13,293 nt of DNA from Spirochaetales bacterium (GTDB lineage: Bacteria > Spirochaetota > Spirochaetia > DSM-27196 > SLST01): positions 1 to 13,293 of the forward strand of contig DAOWMR010000028.1 of assembly GCA_030642995.1 (NCBI GenBank), in the 5' to 3' direction. Position 1 is the stretch's first letter. Each line of letters begins with the position of its first letter. The notes under the pieces are model-generated. The model was not told where the DNA came from. It saw nothing but the letters and a program-made list of their open reading frames with translations, and did no database searches. This document shows, one piece after another, positions 1 to 6,936 of the stretch. Made by a program: the position numbers and the translations under genes.

Positions 1-152
1 AACAATGTCTATGCGGACCCGCGAAACGCGCAGAACCACGCAACTCTGTCCCAATAATCGCCTGGCGCTTTCACTCATGCCACGACCCAAAACACGGCTG
101 CACTGTCACTTGCTCCGCTGGGGCTTCCTCTTCGCGACGTCTTCTGCGGATC

Positions 153-182
153 AGCATAGAAACCGGTCCAGTCCCCTGTCAA
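153..182 (-). promoter_or_regulatory. Sigma-70-like promoter reading out of the left edge
   Basis: On the minus strand, TTGACA (182-177) is followed after 18 bp by TATGCT (158-153). The -35 is perfect and the -10 matches 4 of 6. Transcription would start near 146 and run leftwards out of the window. A perfect -35 suggests a strong promoter, perhaps for a stable RNA or a highly expressed gene beyond the edge, but that target is not visible. I could not find an rRNA or tRNA sequence in the 145 bases that follow. Confidence 0.45.
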
Positions 183-238
183 GCCGCGTAGCACGCCCCC
201 GATCACGCGGCCGTCTATCGTTTTCTCTGCGAAAAGTG

Positions 239-267
239 TTGACATGCCTGCAATCGTGCGGTATCGG
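239..267 (+). promoter_or_regulatory. Possible plus-strand promoter before the ORF at 307
   Basis: TTGACA (239-244) is followed after exactly 17 bp by TATCGG (262-267). The -35 is perfect; the -10 matches only 3 of 6. A GGAGG and an ATG follow at 296-309, which makes the arrangement more credible. It points away from the minus-strand promoter at 153-182, so 183-238 would be a short divergent control region. Confidence 0.3.
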
Positions 268-306
268 CGGCTCTTCGTGAAGAACACCACCACACGGAGG
301 ATTGCT

Positions 307-561
307 ATGATCACTTTTCATGTTCCCACCCAGAGGGAAGCGGCAGACTCACTTGTCTTCTGCGTTCCGGCCCGAGCAGTGCTGTGGCATGTGTGCGGCG
401 GTGCTGGATGGCGGCTCCCTGGACGGTCGCCTTCACTTCCACGATGCGTCCATCACCGTCATACCGGATCTCGTCAATCTGTCGCCCGGGCTGACCAGCG
501 GTCAGCCACGCGCGCCCCTGTTCCCCGGTCTACGTTCACCAATCGTTCGCTCATACCGTGA
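307..561 (+). CDS. Doubtful 84-aa ORF with a good ribosome binding site
   Basis: The ATG at 307 has GGAGG at 296-300, six bases upstream, and a promoter-like element before that. These signals are the only support. The product begins MITFHVPTQREAADSL and then becomes rich in Arg, Ser, Pro and His, with no motif or family I recognise. That composition is typical of reading opposite a coding sequence, and the opposite strand (311-554) does read like protein code. Either the first twenty or so codons are the remains of a gene whose body is lost, or the whole frame is spurious. The low confidence reflects the composition; the start signals alone would merit more. Confidence 0.2.
   Translation: MITFHVPTQREAADSLVFCVPARAVLWHVCGGAGWRLPGRSPSLPRCVHHRHTGSRQSVARADQRSATRAPVPRSTFTNRSLIP
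311..554 (-). pseudogene. Frameshifted small remnant, function unknown
   Basis: A minus-strand ATG at 554 opens a frame reading MSERLVNVDRGTG, which then loses sense. One base over, the neighbouring frame reads WLTAGQPGRQ followed by IDEIRYDGDGRIVEVKATVQ, with codon use like the real genes, and ends at a TGA at 311-313. Dropping one G from the four-G run opposite 523-526 joins the two into one continuous reading of about 80 residues. This fits a single-base insertion in a homopolymer. The start faintly resembles the N-terminus of some IS1182-type transposases (a VNVDR-like start), but the conserved residues that should follow are absent, so I do not call it a transposase. It could equally be a decayed small hypothetical gene. 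Confidence 0.3.
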
Positions 562-562
562 A

Positions 563-582
563 CCCTGCCGGTATGGCCAGGG
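563..582. repeat. Small inverted repeat
   Basis: CCCTGCC (563-569) and GGCCAGGG (575-582) can pair around a 5-base loop with one bulged base. It lies just upstream of the ATG of the minus-strand remnant at 554. No T-run follows on either strand, so I do not call it a terminator. Confidence 0.35.
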
Positions 583-612
583 CAAGCGCACACTCCAAAC
601 GCCGGTCGTGCG

Positions 613-687
613 GCAGGAAGGAAGGAAGGACCCGAAGCGTCTCCACAGGCCTTGCGAGGACAAGCGCAGGGTCCTTCCTTCCTGCCT
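613..687. repeat. Long inverted repeat made of GGAA tetranucleotides
   Basis: AGGAAGGAAGGACCC (619-633) is the exact reverse complement of 669-683, a 15-bp stem around a 35-base loop. Beyond the stem the arms continue as GCAGG (left, 613-617) and CCTGC (right, 681-685), offset by one extra GGAA unit in the left arm. The arms therefore probably differ by tetranucleotide slippage. The loop carries a further CTTG/CAAG pairing (651-654 with 661-664). It lies about 60 bp beyond the recG stop and has no T-run, so it is not a standard intrinsic terminator. It could still block or stabilise the recG mRNA 3' end, or be the core of a small repeat family. Confidence 0.6.
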
Positions 688-689
688 GC

Positions 690-723
690 GCAAGCACGCA
701 TGTGGATGATTATGTGCGTTTGC
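690..723 (-). other. Imperfect hairpin just beyond the recG stop
   Basis: On the minus strand GCAAACGCA (723-715) can pair with TGCGTGCTTGC (700-690), giving nine pairs with a two-base bulge around a 14-base loop. It starts 21 bases past the recG stop codon and is followed at once by the GGAA inverted repeat. Neither structure has a downstream T-run. Together they may mark the operon's 3' end through a factor-dependent terminator, but this is inference. Confidence 0.35.
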
Positions 724-744
724 CCTGAGCTGGTTACGTCCAGT

Positions 745-2856
745 TCACTCCGTTCGCGGTCCCTCGGACGGCAGATAGGTGTCCCGCTGCGCAAGCGGCG
801 TCAGTCGGCGCTGGTTGTGGGCTGCCGTGAGTGCGGCGCGAAGCGACCGGTTATCCGGCGCGTCGAGGGTGGGGTCGGACTCCAGGATATCAAACGCGTC
901 GGCACGAGCTTCGTTCATTACTTCCATGTCCCGTACCAGATCAGCCGCCCGGAAGCGGAGATATCCCGACTGTTCCGTGCCGGCGATGTCTCCGGGACCG
1001 CGGATTCGCAAGTCCTCCTCCGCGATCTGGAACCCGTCGACATGGGTGTGTATGGTCTTCAACCGCTCCTTTGCGATGTCGGTGAGCCCGTCATCGTAGA
1101 CGAGGAAACAGTAGCTCTGATGTTTTCCTCTCCCAACCCGCCCACGCAACTGGTGAAGGGCCGAAAGCCCGAACCGCTCAGCATGCTCAACAACCATGCA
1201 AGTGGCGTTCGGAACATCCACTCCAACCTCAACGACGCTCGTTGCCACGAGAATCTGGAGATCGCCGCTGCGAAACCGTTCCATCGTGGCGCTCTTCTCA
1301 TCTTCCTTCAGCCGGGAGTGAACGAGACCAACCTCATATTCCGGATAGACCTCATTCTTCAGCCGAGCCCACATACCCTCCGCATCCCTGAGATCGAGCT
1401 TGCCGGATGCGTCTATCACCGGATAGACGAAATAGGCTTGTCTGCCGGCTGCCAACTCACGGCCTACGAAGTCGTGGACCTTTCGTTCGTTTGCCTGGCG
1501 TGCGAGGTGGGTCTCAACAATCTTGCGACCGGCCGGCATCATCCGGATGGTACTCACGTTCATGTCTCCGAACACCGTGAGCGCGAGGGTTCGGGGAATC
1601 GGGGTTGCCGTCATGAGCAGCAGATCGGGCTGTCTCGCCTTCTGGACCAATGCAAGGCGCTGAAGGACGCCGAAACGGTGCTGCTCGTCGACGATCGCGT
1701 ACCGCAGGTTCCGAAATCGAACTGTCTCCGCGAACACGGCATGCGTGCCGATGACCAGATCAACCGAACCGGTGGCTATCGCTTCAAGAAGGGGCTTTCT
1801 CATCGATGTCGATATGCTGCCCGAAAGAAATCCCACCGCCACATCGCTACCGGCAGATTGGAGCAAGTGGGCCGCCGTGTCCGCGTGCTGTTTCGCGAGG
1901 AGTTCGGTGGGCGCCATGAGAACCACCTGGTGACCCGCTTCAATGACCGGAAGGGCCGAAAGCAGCGCGACAACGGTCTTTCCTGAACCAACATCCCCCT
2001 GCAGCAGTCGGGCCATGGGGATGTCCTGTTCCAGGTCGTGCACTATCTCGGAAAGAACCGTTGACTGATCCGCGGTAAGCGGGAATGGAAGGCTTGCAAT
2101 GAGGGTCGCCTGCTCGGTCCGAGGCAGCTTCTGGGCTGGTCTCACCGCTTCTTTTCGGCGAACCGATCTGAGCGCGACGCTGAGCTGGAGGAAGAAGAGT
2201 TCAGCGTACACCAGGGACCGCCGTGCATGGTCGGCCGCGGCAATGTCGGGTGGAGTGTGCAGTGCGGTGAGCATCTGATCGGTCGGAAGGAGCTTTCGCT
2301 GCTTGAGCAGCCACGCAGGGATATCGGGATCCACCCCGCGTCCGTACCGCGCCACCGCCGCGTCAACTGCCCGGCGGAGATCGTTCTGTCCGAGTTTGCC
2401 GCCGAGCGGATAGATGGCCAGGATGCGTCCAAATCGGACGGATGGCGCATCAGCACTTTCAAAATCGAAGGCAGACGCCTGCAGGTCGCCGTAGCGCCGC
2501 TGGAAGTAGCCGAACACCCGGATCTTCTTGCCTTCCGGGAGCTTTCGGGAGAGGAAGTTCCGTCCGAAACAGACCAGAACGCCGAGCCCTGACTCATCTC
2601 TCAGGTGGACCTTCAGCGTCTGTGATGAGCCCCCGCCGATGTAACTGTGTGCAACGACCGTGGCAACCGTATTCACCGGTCGTTCCGGGGTTGCCTGCGC
2701 AAAAGGAACCGGCAACTGGCGGTCTTCATAGGCTCGCGGAACATGCATCAGGAGATCGTAGACCGAAGTGATGCCCAGGCGGGCAAGCTCACGAGTCCGT
2801 CGTTCACCGATGCCGGGGAGGTGAGAGACCGGATGATTGAGCTCTACCGCAAACAT
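745..2856 (-). CDS. recG: ATP-dependent DNA helicase RecG
   Basis: RecG is a double-stranded DNA translocase that remodels stalled replication forks and branch-migrates Holliday junctions. The 703-aa product is of normal family length. Residues 12-46 form the N-terminal helical start (LPGIGERRTRELARLGI), followed by the wedge OB-fold (about 60-150). The helicase core shows Walker A GDVGSGKT (287-294), DEQH box (390-393), TATPIPRTLA (416-425), EVGVDVPNA (543-551) and QLRGRVGRG (569-577). A TRG-type motif, with GTEQSG at 626-631, follows and couples ATP hydrolysis to DNA movement. The ATG at 2856 is six bases past the stop of the YggT gene and has no strong Shine-Dalgarno sequence, which suggests translational coupling. 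It is the last gene of the dnaE-yggT-recG unit. All key motifs are intact. Confidence 0.97.
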   Translation of the reverse strand: MFAVELNHPVSHLPGIGERRTRELARLGITSVYDLLMHVPRAYEDRQLPVPFAQATPERPVNTVATVVAHSYIGGGSSQTLKVHLRDESGLGVLVCFGRNFLSRKLPEGKKIRVFGYFQRRYGDLQASAFDFESADAPSVRFGRILAIYPLGGKLGQNDLRRAVDAAVARYGRGVDPDIPAWLLKQRKLLPTDQMLTALHTPPDIAAADHARRSLVYAELFFLQLSVALRSVRRKEAVRPAQKLPRTEQATLIASLPFPLTADQSTVLSEIVHDLEQDIPMARLLQGDVGSGKTVVALLSALPVIEAGHQVVLMAPTELLAKQHADTAAHLLQSAGSDVAVGFLSGSISTSMRKPLLEAIATGSVDLVIGTHAVFAETVRFRNLRYAIVDEQHRFGVLQRLALVQKARQPDLLLMTATPIPRTLALTVFGDMNVSTIRMMPAGRKIVETHLARQANERKVHDFVGRELAAGRQAYFVYPVIDASGKLDLRDAEGMWARLKNEVYPEYEVGLVHSRLKEDEKSATMERFRSGDLQILVATSVVEVGVDVPNATCMVVEHAERFGLSALHQLRGRVGRGKHQSYCFLVYDDGLTDIAKERLKTIHTHVDGFQIAEEDLRIRGPGDIAGTEQSGYLRFRAADLVRDMEVMNEARADAFDILESDPTLDAPDNRSLRAALTAAHNQRRLTPLAQRDTYLPSEGPRTE

Positions 2857-2862
2857 CGCCGG

Positions 2863-3459
2863 CTAGAATGGAATCCGGCCCGCGAGGTTGACCAGGCCGT
2901 CAATGAGAAATCTCCCCACGAAGAGAGTCAGTACGATGAGCCCGCAGAAGAACAGGAGAGCGTTGCGATAACTGACGAATTTTCCTCGCGAGAGGGAGAG
3001 GATGATCTTGTGAACAACGGGTTCGAGCAGGCGATCAAGAGTAATCCAAACCCTCCCGGATGTGTTGACGCCGACTGCCCCGCCGATCAACCGAATGAGG
3101 GCCAGGATCAGGAAGAACACGAGAAAGAAGCTTACCGCCGACGCAACTCTCATGATGATCAATGCGAGGACGTAACCAAAGGTCACGACTGCCGCCGCTG
3201 CGAGACGACCGGTAATGCTTGTAAGGACCGAGAGTACGATGATCGCGACGATAACCGAGAAATCAAAGTTGCCGATGCGCAGAAATTGAAAGCGCCGGAA
3301 CCAACCGAGGTAGGGGTCGGTGATCGATTTCAGAAGCTCTATCGGTCTTCCGAAGCTTGGTCCCTGAAACCAAGTGAGCAGTATCCTGAACATGATCAGG
3401 AGCATATAGAGCGAAAGTCCTGCTGTGACGATCCTCATGATAATCCGAAATGCTTCCAC
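2863..3459 (-). CDS. YggT-family integral membrane protein with two repeats
   Basis: This 198-aa hydrophobic protein carries two YggT-type units. The first spans about 12-56 (LYMLLIMFRILLTWF, then a loop ending in DPYLGWFRRF). The second spans about 111-157 (FFLVFFLILALIRLI, then a loop with LLEPVVHKIILSL). Further membrane segments lie near 66-104 and 165-188, giving roughly four to six spans. Many YggT proteins are about 100 aa with one unit; E. coli YggT also has two. The family is linked to membrane organisation, chloroplast and cell division, and osmotic tolerance, but the molecular role is not settled. The GTG start at 3459 is chosen because AGGAGG lies just upstream, overlapping the dnaE stop codon nine bases away. 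This ties its translation to dnaE. Confidence 0.9.
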   Translation of the reverse strand: MEAFRIIMRIVTAGLSLYMLLIMFRILLTWFQGPSFGRPIELLKSITDPYLGWFRRFQFLRIGNFDFSVIVAIIVLSVLTSITGRLAAAAVVTFGYVLALIIMRVASAVSFFLVFFLILALIRLIGGAVGVNTSGRVWITLDRLLEPVVHKIILSLSRGKFVSYRNALLFFCGLIVLTLFVGRFLIDGLVNLAGRIPF

Positions 3460-3468
3460 AGCTTCCTC

Positions 3469-6400
3469 CTATACCTTCCAGACTTCCAGGACCTGCGGAT
3501 GTGCCTGGATTTCGTTCAACGTGCTCGGGCTGGAGGATACCGTCAGCTGCTCGGAGGCCCGCACCGTCACTTCTTCGGTATCTTCACTTCCGTTCAGATG
3601 GAGATACACTGAGCAGCCCCCCGATCGCTCGAACAGAAACGCTCTGAGATGATAGAAGTCATCCTCCGTCGGTCCGCGATCAACAATGCGAATATGCACC
3701 TCACCGGTGTCTTTCAACGGCATCTCGTCCGGTTTGATTACCCGTTCTACAACGAATTGTACTCGACCTCTGCTCGTATCAACCTTGCCTTCCATTCCAA
3801 TCACCGTTTCATCGGCCAGATCATCCTTGCATTGCTCATAGGGCTCAGAAAAGAATACCAGTTCGATGGTCCCTTTGAAATCCTCCAGCGTACCGAAAGC
3901 CATCTGTGACCCTTTCTTCGTCTGAATGACTCGCAATCCTTTGAGCAATCCGAGCACCCGGTGTACGCGGTCGGTGTTTGCCGAGGCGGCCCGACTGAGG
4001 TCAAGAGTCACGGAGTTCACCCATCGTTCCCGGTGGGCATCAAGAGGATGACCCGAGAAGTAGAATCCCAGAAGCTCTCGCTCATGTGTCAGTTGCTCGA
4101 GATCAGTCCACGGCTCAACCTGTTCGTAGGTGAAGGCTATCTCGTCCGTTCCCTCGAACAGAGAAACCTGTCCGGCGAGCCGATTCTCGCGTCTGCCGGC
4201 CGCGTGGCCAAGTACGCGATCCAGGTTGCCGTACAGCTGGGATCGATCCTCGCCGAGGGAGTCAAACAGCCCGGTCAGAATAAACATCTCAATGACTTTG
4301 CGGTTAATGCTGCAGTTGTCCACGCGCTCGGCGAAGTCCAGGAAGCTTGTGTACTTGCCTCCGGACTCCCGCTCGCGCTCCAGCTCGTCCACCGCGCCGG
4401 CACCGACGTTCTTGATCCCCACCAAACCGTAGACGATCTTCCCGTCGCTCACGGAGAAGTGCTTGTGGCTCAGATTGATGTTAGGGGGAAGGATCTCAAT
4501 CCCCATCGTTCGACACTCGTCCAAATACTCTGCGAAGGTGTCGGGGTTGCTGATCTCGTTCGTGAGATTCGCGGCCATGAACTCCACTGGGAAGTTCGCC
4601 TTCAAATAGGCTGTTTTGTAGGCCAGGACCGAGTAGGCGGCGGCGTGCGATTTGTTGAAGCCGTATCCGGCAAACGGTTCGAGGAGTGTGAATATTGCCT
4701 CAGCCTCGCGCGGTCGAATTCCGTTTGCAGCCGCACCTTCGAGGTAGGCCACCTTCATCCTGGCCATTTCTTTGACCAGCTTCTTTCCCATGGCTTTCCG
4801 AAGAATATCAGCTTGTCCAAGGGAGAATCCGGCGACGATCCGTACAATCTCCATTACCTGTTCCTGGTAGACAATCACGCCGTAGGTTTCTTTGAGGACC
4901 TTTTCCAGTTGCGGGAGCGGGTAGGTGATGGGTATCCGCCCATTCTTTGAATCCACAAACTGGTCTATGTTTTCCATTGGTCCGGGACGGTAGAGGGCGT
5001 TCAGGGCGATGAGGTCCTCAATCCGTGAGGGCTTCGCCCGCTTGAGGACCGCCATCATTCCCTGGCTCTCGAACTGAAACACGCACTTACTCTTGCCCCG
5101 GGCGAGCAACTTGAATGTGGGTTCGTCTTCCTCAGGGATCGCATTGAGGTCCAGATTCACTCCGCGCGCCGTGATGAGATTCTTCGTGTTTTCGACAAGG
5201 GTGAGGGTCTTGAGCCCCAGGACGTCCATCTTTACCAGGCCGCAATCCTCGAGTTGATCCATCGTGTACTGAGTGGAAACCTGACCGGTTCGGGGTTCTC
5301 GGTAGAGTGGGACATAGTTGGTGAGTTCGTCCCGACCAATGACGATTCCCGCAGGGTGAGTGGACGCGTGGCGATGGAGGCCCTCCAGCTTCAAACTGGT
5401 GTCCATGAGATCGGCGTAGATCTCCCCTCGGCGTGCAACTTCGGCGAGCTCGGGAACCTGTTCCAGCGCCTTTTGCAGAGTGATCTTCGGATCCTTTGGT
5501 ACGAGCTTGGCAATGGCGTCGGTCTCGCCCAGCGGGATATCGAGGGCTCGCGCAACGTCACGGATAACCGCACGAGCCTTCATGGTGCCGAAAGTAATGA
5601 TCTGACCGACTCTGTCCGCCCCGTATTTCTCAGTCACGTAATCGATTACTTCGCCTCGTCTCTCGTAGCAGAAGTCGATGTCGAAGTCCGGCATGCTGAC
5701 GCGATCCGGATTCAGAAATCGTTCAAAGAGAAGGCCATACTTGAGCGGATCAATATCGGTGATCTCGAGCGAATACGCCACGATTGAGCCGGCTCCGGAG
5801 CCCCGACCGGGACCAACCGGAATTCCGTGGGATCGCGCGTACGATATGAAGTCCCAGACGATGAGAAAGTAGCCGGTGAATCCCATGGTGATGATCGTGT
5901 CCAGCTCGTAGGTGAGCCGTGACTGTATCTCCGGCGTGGTCGGGTGGTAACGTCTGTGGAGGCCTTCAGTCGCAATATGGCGCAGATAAGCATCCGGACT
6001 GTCGAACTCAGGCGGGATCTCATAGTCCGGCAGCATTGGCCCCGGCAATTGCATCTCAAACGCACACTGGTCGGCTATGCGGAGTGAGTTCTCGAGGGCC
6101 TCCGGATAGTCGGCGTAGAGGGCTTGCATCTCGTCGGCGTTCTTGAGGTAGAACTCACTGGTGGAGAAGCGGAATCGCCCCTCATCCGACTTGCGCTTGT
6201 TGCTGCCGATGCAGAGCAGGGTGTCATGGGCATTGGAGTCACCGCGGTAGAGGTAGTACGTTTCGTTGGCCGCGACGCACGGAACGTTCAGTCCGGCCGA
6301 CATTTCCCGTAGCACTTCGTTCAACGTGCGCTGATCGGGAATCCCCTGATCGTTCAGTTCAAAGTAGAATCGATCGCGACCGAACAGGTCGCGGTAGTAG

Positions 6401-6882
6401 TCAATCCGGCGTTCGGCGTCCGCGCGCTGGTTCATGAGGATCCGTTTTGGGATGTCGCCGGAGATAGAGCCGGTCAGGCAGATGAGATCTTCGTGATACA
6501 GCTCCAGCAGCTCGTCGTCAATCCGTGGCCGGTAGTAGAAGCCCTCGGTATATCCAGCCGAACTGAGCTTGATCAGGTTCCGATAGCCCCGATCACTTGT
6601 TGCGAGGAGGACCAGCCGGGATGCGCGCAGACCGCTGTCCGCTGTTGTCTTGTGGTGCCGCGACTCATTGGCCAGGAAGAAGTCGACGCCGATGATCGGT
6701 TGAATGTTTCGCTTGTGACACGCCTCGGAGAACTGGAGAGCTCCAAAGAGATTCCCCTCATCGGTGATGGCCAGGGCCGGCATCTGGAGATCCACCGCCC
6801 GAGAGACCAGGTCATCAATGCGGGATGAACTCCGGAGCAGGCTGTGATCGGTGTGGTTGTGCAGGTTGACGTAAGAAGGCAA
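3469..6882 (-). CDS. dnaE: DNA polymerase III subunit alpha (DnaE)
   Basis: DnaE is the replicative polymerase catalytic subunit. The 1137-aa product has the full C-family layout: N-terminal PHP domain (LHNHTDHS at 7-14), palm with GPGRGSGAGS (357-366) and PDFDIDF (398-404), the third catalytic aspartate in KMDVLGLKTL (D553), fingers with YRPGPMENI (631-639), and a helix-hairpin-helix region after GYGFNKSHAAAY (739-750). A beta-clamp binding motif QVSLF (905-909) and an OB-fold (about 975-1050) follow. The catalytic triad would be D401, D403 and D553. The TTG start at 6882 is supported by GGGAGG five bases upstream and by the family-typical N-terminus. In the PHP domain the usual TDHGN reads TDEGN (40-44), so a metal-site histidine is replaced. 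No proofreading exonuclease domain is visible. It heads the dnaE-yggT-recG operon. Confidence 0.97.
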   Translation of the reverse strand: MPSYVNLHNHTDHSLLRSSSRIDDLVSRAVDLQMPALAITDEGNLFGALQFSEACHKRNIQPIIGVDFFLANESRHHKTTADSGLRASRLVLLATSDRGYRNLIKLSSAGYTEGFYYRPRIDDELLELYHEDLICLTGSISGDIPKRILMNQRADAERRIDYYRDLFGRDRFYFELNDQGIPDQRTLNEVLREMSAGLNVPCVAANETYYLYRGDSNAHDTLLCIGSNKRKSDEGRFRFSTSEFYLKNADEMQALYADYPEALENSLRIADQCAFEMQLPGPMLPDYEIPPEFDSPDAYLRHIATEGLHRRYHPTTPEIQSRLTYELDTIITMGFTGYFLIVWDFISYARSHGIPVGPGRGSGAGSIVAYSLEITDIDPLKYGLLFERFLNPDRVSMPDFDIDFCYERRGEVIDYVTEKYGADRVGQIITFGTMKARAVIRDVARALDIPLGETDAIAKLVPKDPKITLQKALEQVPELAEVARRGEIYADLMDTSLKLEGLHRHASTHPAGIVIGRDELTNYVPLYREPRTGQVSTQYTMDQLEDCGLVKMDVLGLKTLTLVENTKNLITARGVNLDLNAIPEEDEPTFKLLARGKSKCVFQFESQGMMAVLKRAKPSRIEDLIALNALYRPGPMENIDQFVDSKNGRIPITYPLPQLEKVLKETYGVIVYQEQVMEIVRIVAGFSLGQADILRKAMGKKLVKEMARMKVAYLEGAAANGIRPREAEAIFTLLEPFAGYGFNKSHAAAYSVLAYKTAYLKANFPVEFMAANLTNEISNPDTFAEYLDECRTMGIEILPPNINLSHKHFSVSDGKIVYGLVGIKNVGAGAVDELERERESGGKYTSFLDFAERVDNCSINRKVIEMFILTGLFDSLGEDRSQLYGNLDRVLGHAAGRRENRLAGQVSLFEGTDEIAFTYEQVEPWTDLEQLTHERELLGFYFSGHPLDAHRERWVNSVTLDLSRAASANTDRVHRVLGLLKGLRVIQTKKGSQMAFGTLEDFKGTIELVFFSEPYEQCKDDLADETVIGMEGKVDTSRGRVQFVVERVIKPDEMPLKDTGEVHIRIVDRGPTEDDFYHLRAFLFERSGGCSVYLHLNGSEDTEEVTVRASEQLTVSSSPSTLNEIQAHPQVLEVWKV

Positions 6883-6904
6883 GCCTCCCTCCCAAGGCTA
6901 TTCC

Positions 6905-6933
6905 ACTATACTTCAGTCGAATCGCTCTGTAAA
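6905..6933 (-). promoter_or_regulatory. Promoter of the dnaE-yggT-recG operon
   Basis: In the 54-bp gap between the FAD-subunit gene and dnaE, the minus strand carries TTTACA (6933-6928, 5 of 6 to consensus), a 17-bp spacer, and TATAGT (6910-6905, 5 of 6). The start point would be near 6898, giving a leader of only about 15 bases that holds the GGGAGG ribosome site. No terminator hairpin is visible between the upstream operon and this promoter, so some readthrough into dnaE is possible. Confidence 0.8.
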
Positions 6934-6936
6934 TGG

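Larger units (their letters stand above)
1..744. other. Gene-poor region downstream of recG, with remnants and inverted repeats
   Basis: No confident complete gene is visible in this stretch. Short open frames exist on both strands, but most have compositions typical of out-of-frame reading (rich in Arg, Ser and Pro). What I can point to is listed separately: divergent promoter-like elements (153-182 minus, 239-267 plus), a possible short plus-strand ORF with a good ribosome binding site (307-561), a frameshifted minus-strand remnant (311-554), and three inverted repeats (563-582, 613-687, 690-723). At the left edge, plus frame 1 reads NNVYADPRNAQNHATLSQ and stops at 55-57. This could be the C-terminus of a gene outside the window, but it is too short to judge. 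A minus-strand frame from an ATG at 78 stays open to the left edge (26 codons) and has no clear ribosome binding site. Confidence 0.6.

Noticed and set aside
1..146. rRNA or tRNA operon leader
   Set aside because: The strong leftward -35 suggested it, but no 16S start, tRNA cloverleaf or antitermination box could be recognised in the visible sequence.
311..554. Insertion sequence transposase
   Set aside because: A VNVDR-like start is reminiscent of some transposases, but the following conserved residues, terminal inverted repeats and target duplications are not visible.
563..723. Rho-independent terminator for recG
   Set aside because: The hairpins are real but none is followed by a T-run on the minus strand, so intrinsic termination is not supported.
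652..1986. Long plus-strand open frame of 444 codons
   Set aside because: It lies opposite recG, whose helicase motifs are unambiguous. Its product has no recognisable family and is explained as an antisense open frame in GC-rich coding DNA.
2647..3612. Plus-strand open frame of 321 codons, very rich in charged residues
   Set aside because: The Glu/Asp/Arg-rich composition is the complement of the hydrophobic YggT membrane segments on the other strand.
3961..4950. Plus-strand open frame of 329 codons
   Set aside because: It is antisense to dnaE across conserved polymerase motifs, has no start signals, and matches no family.
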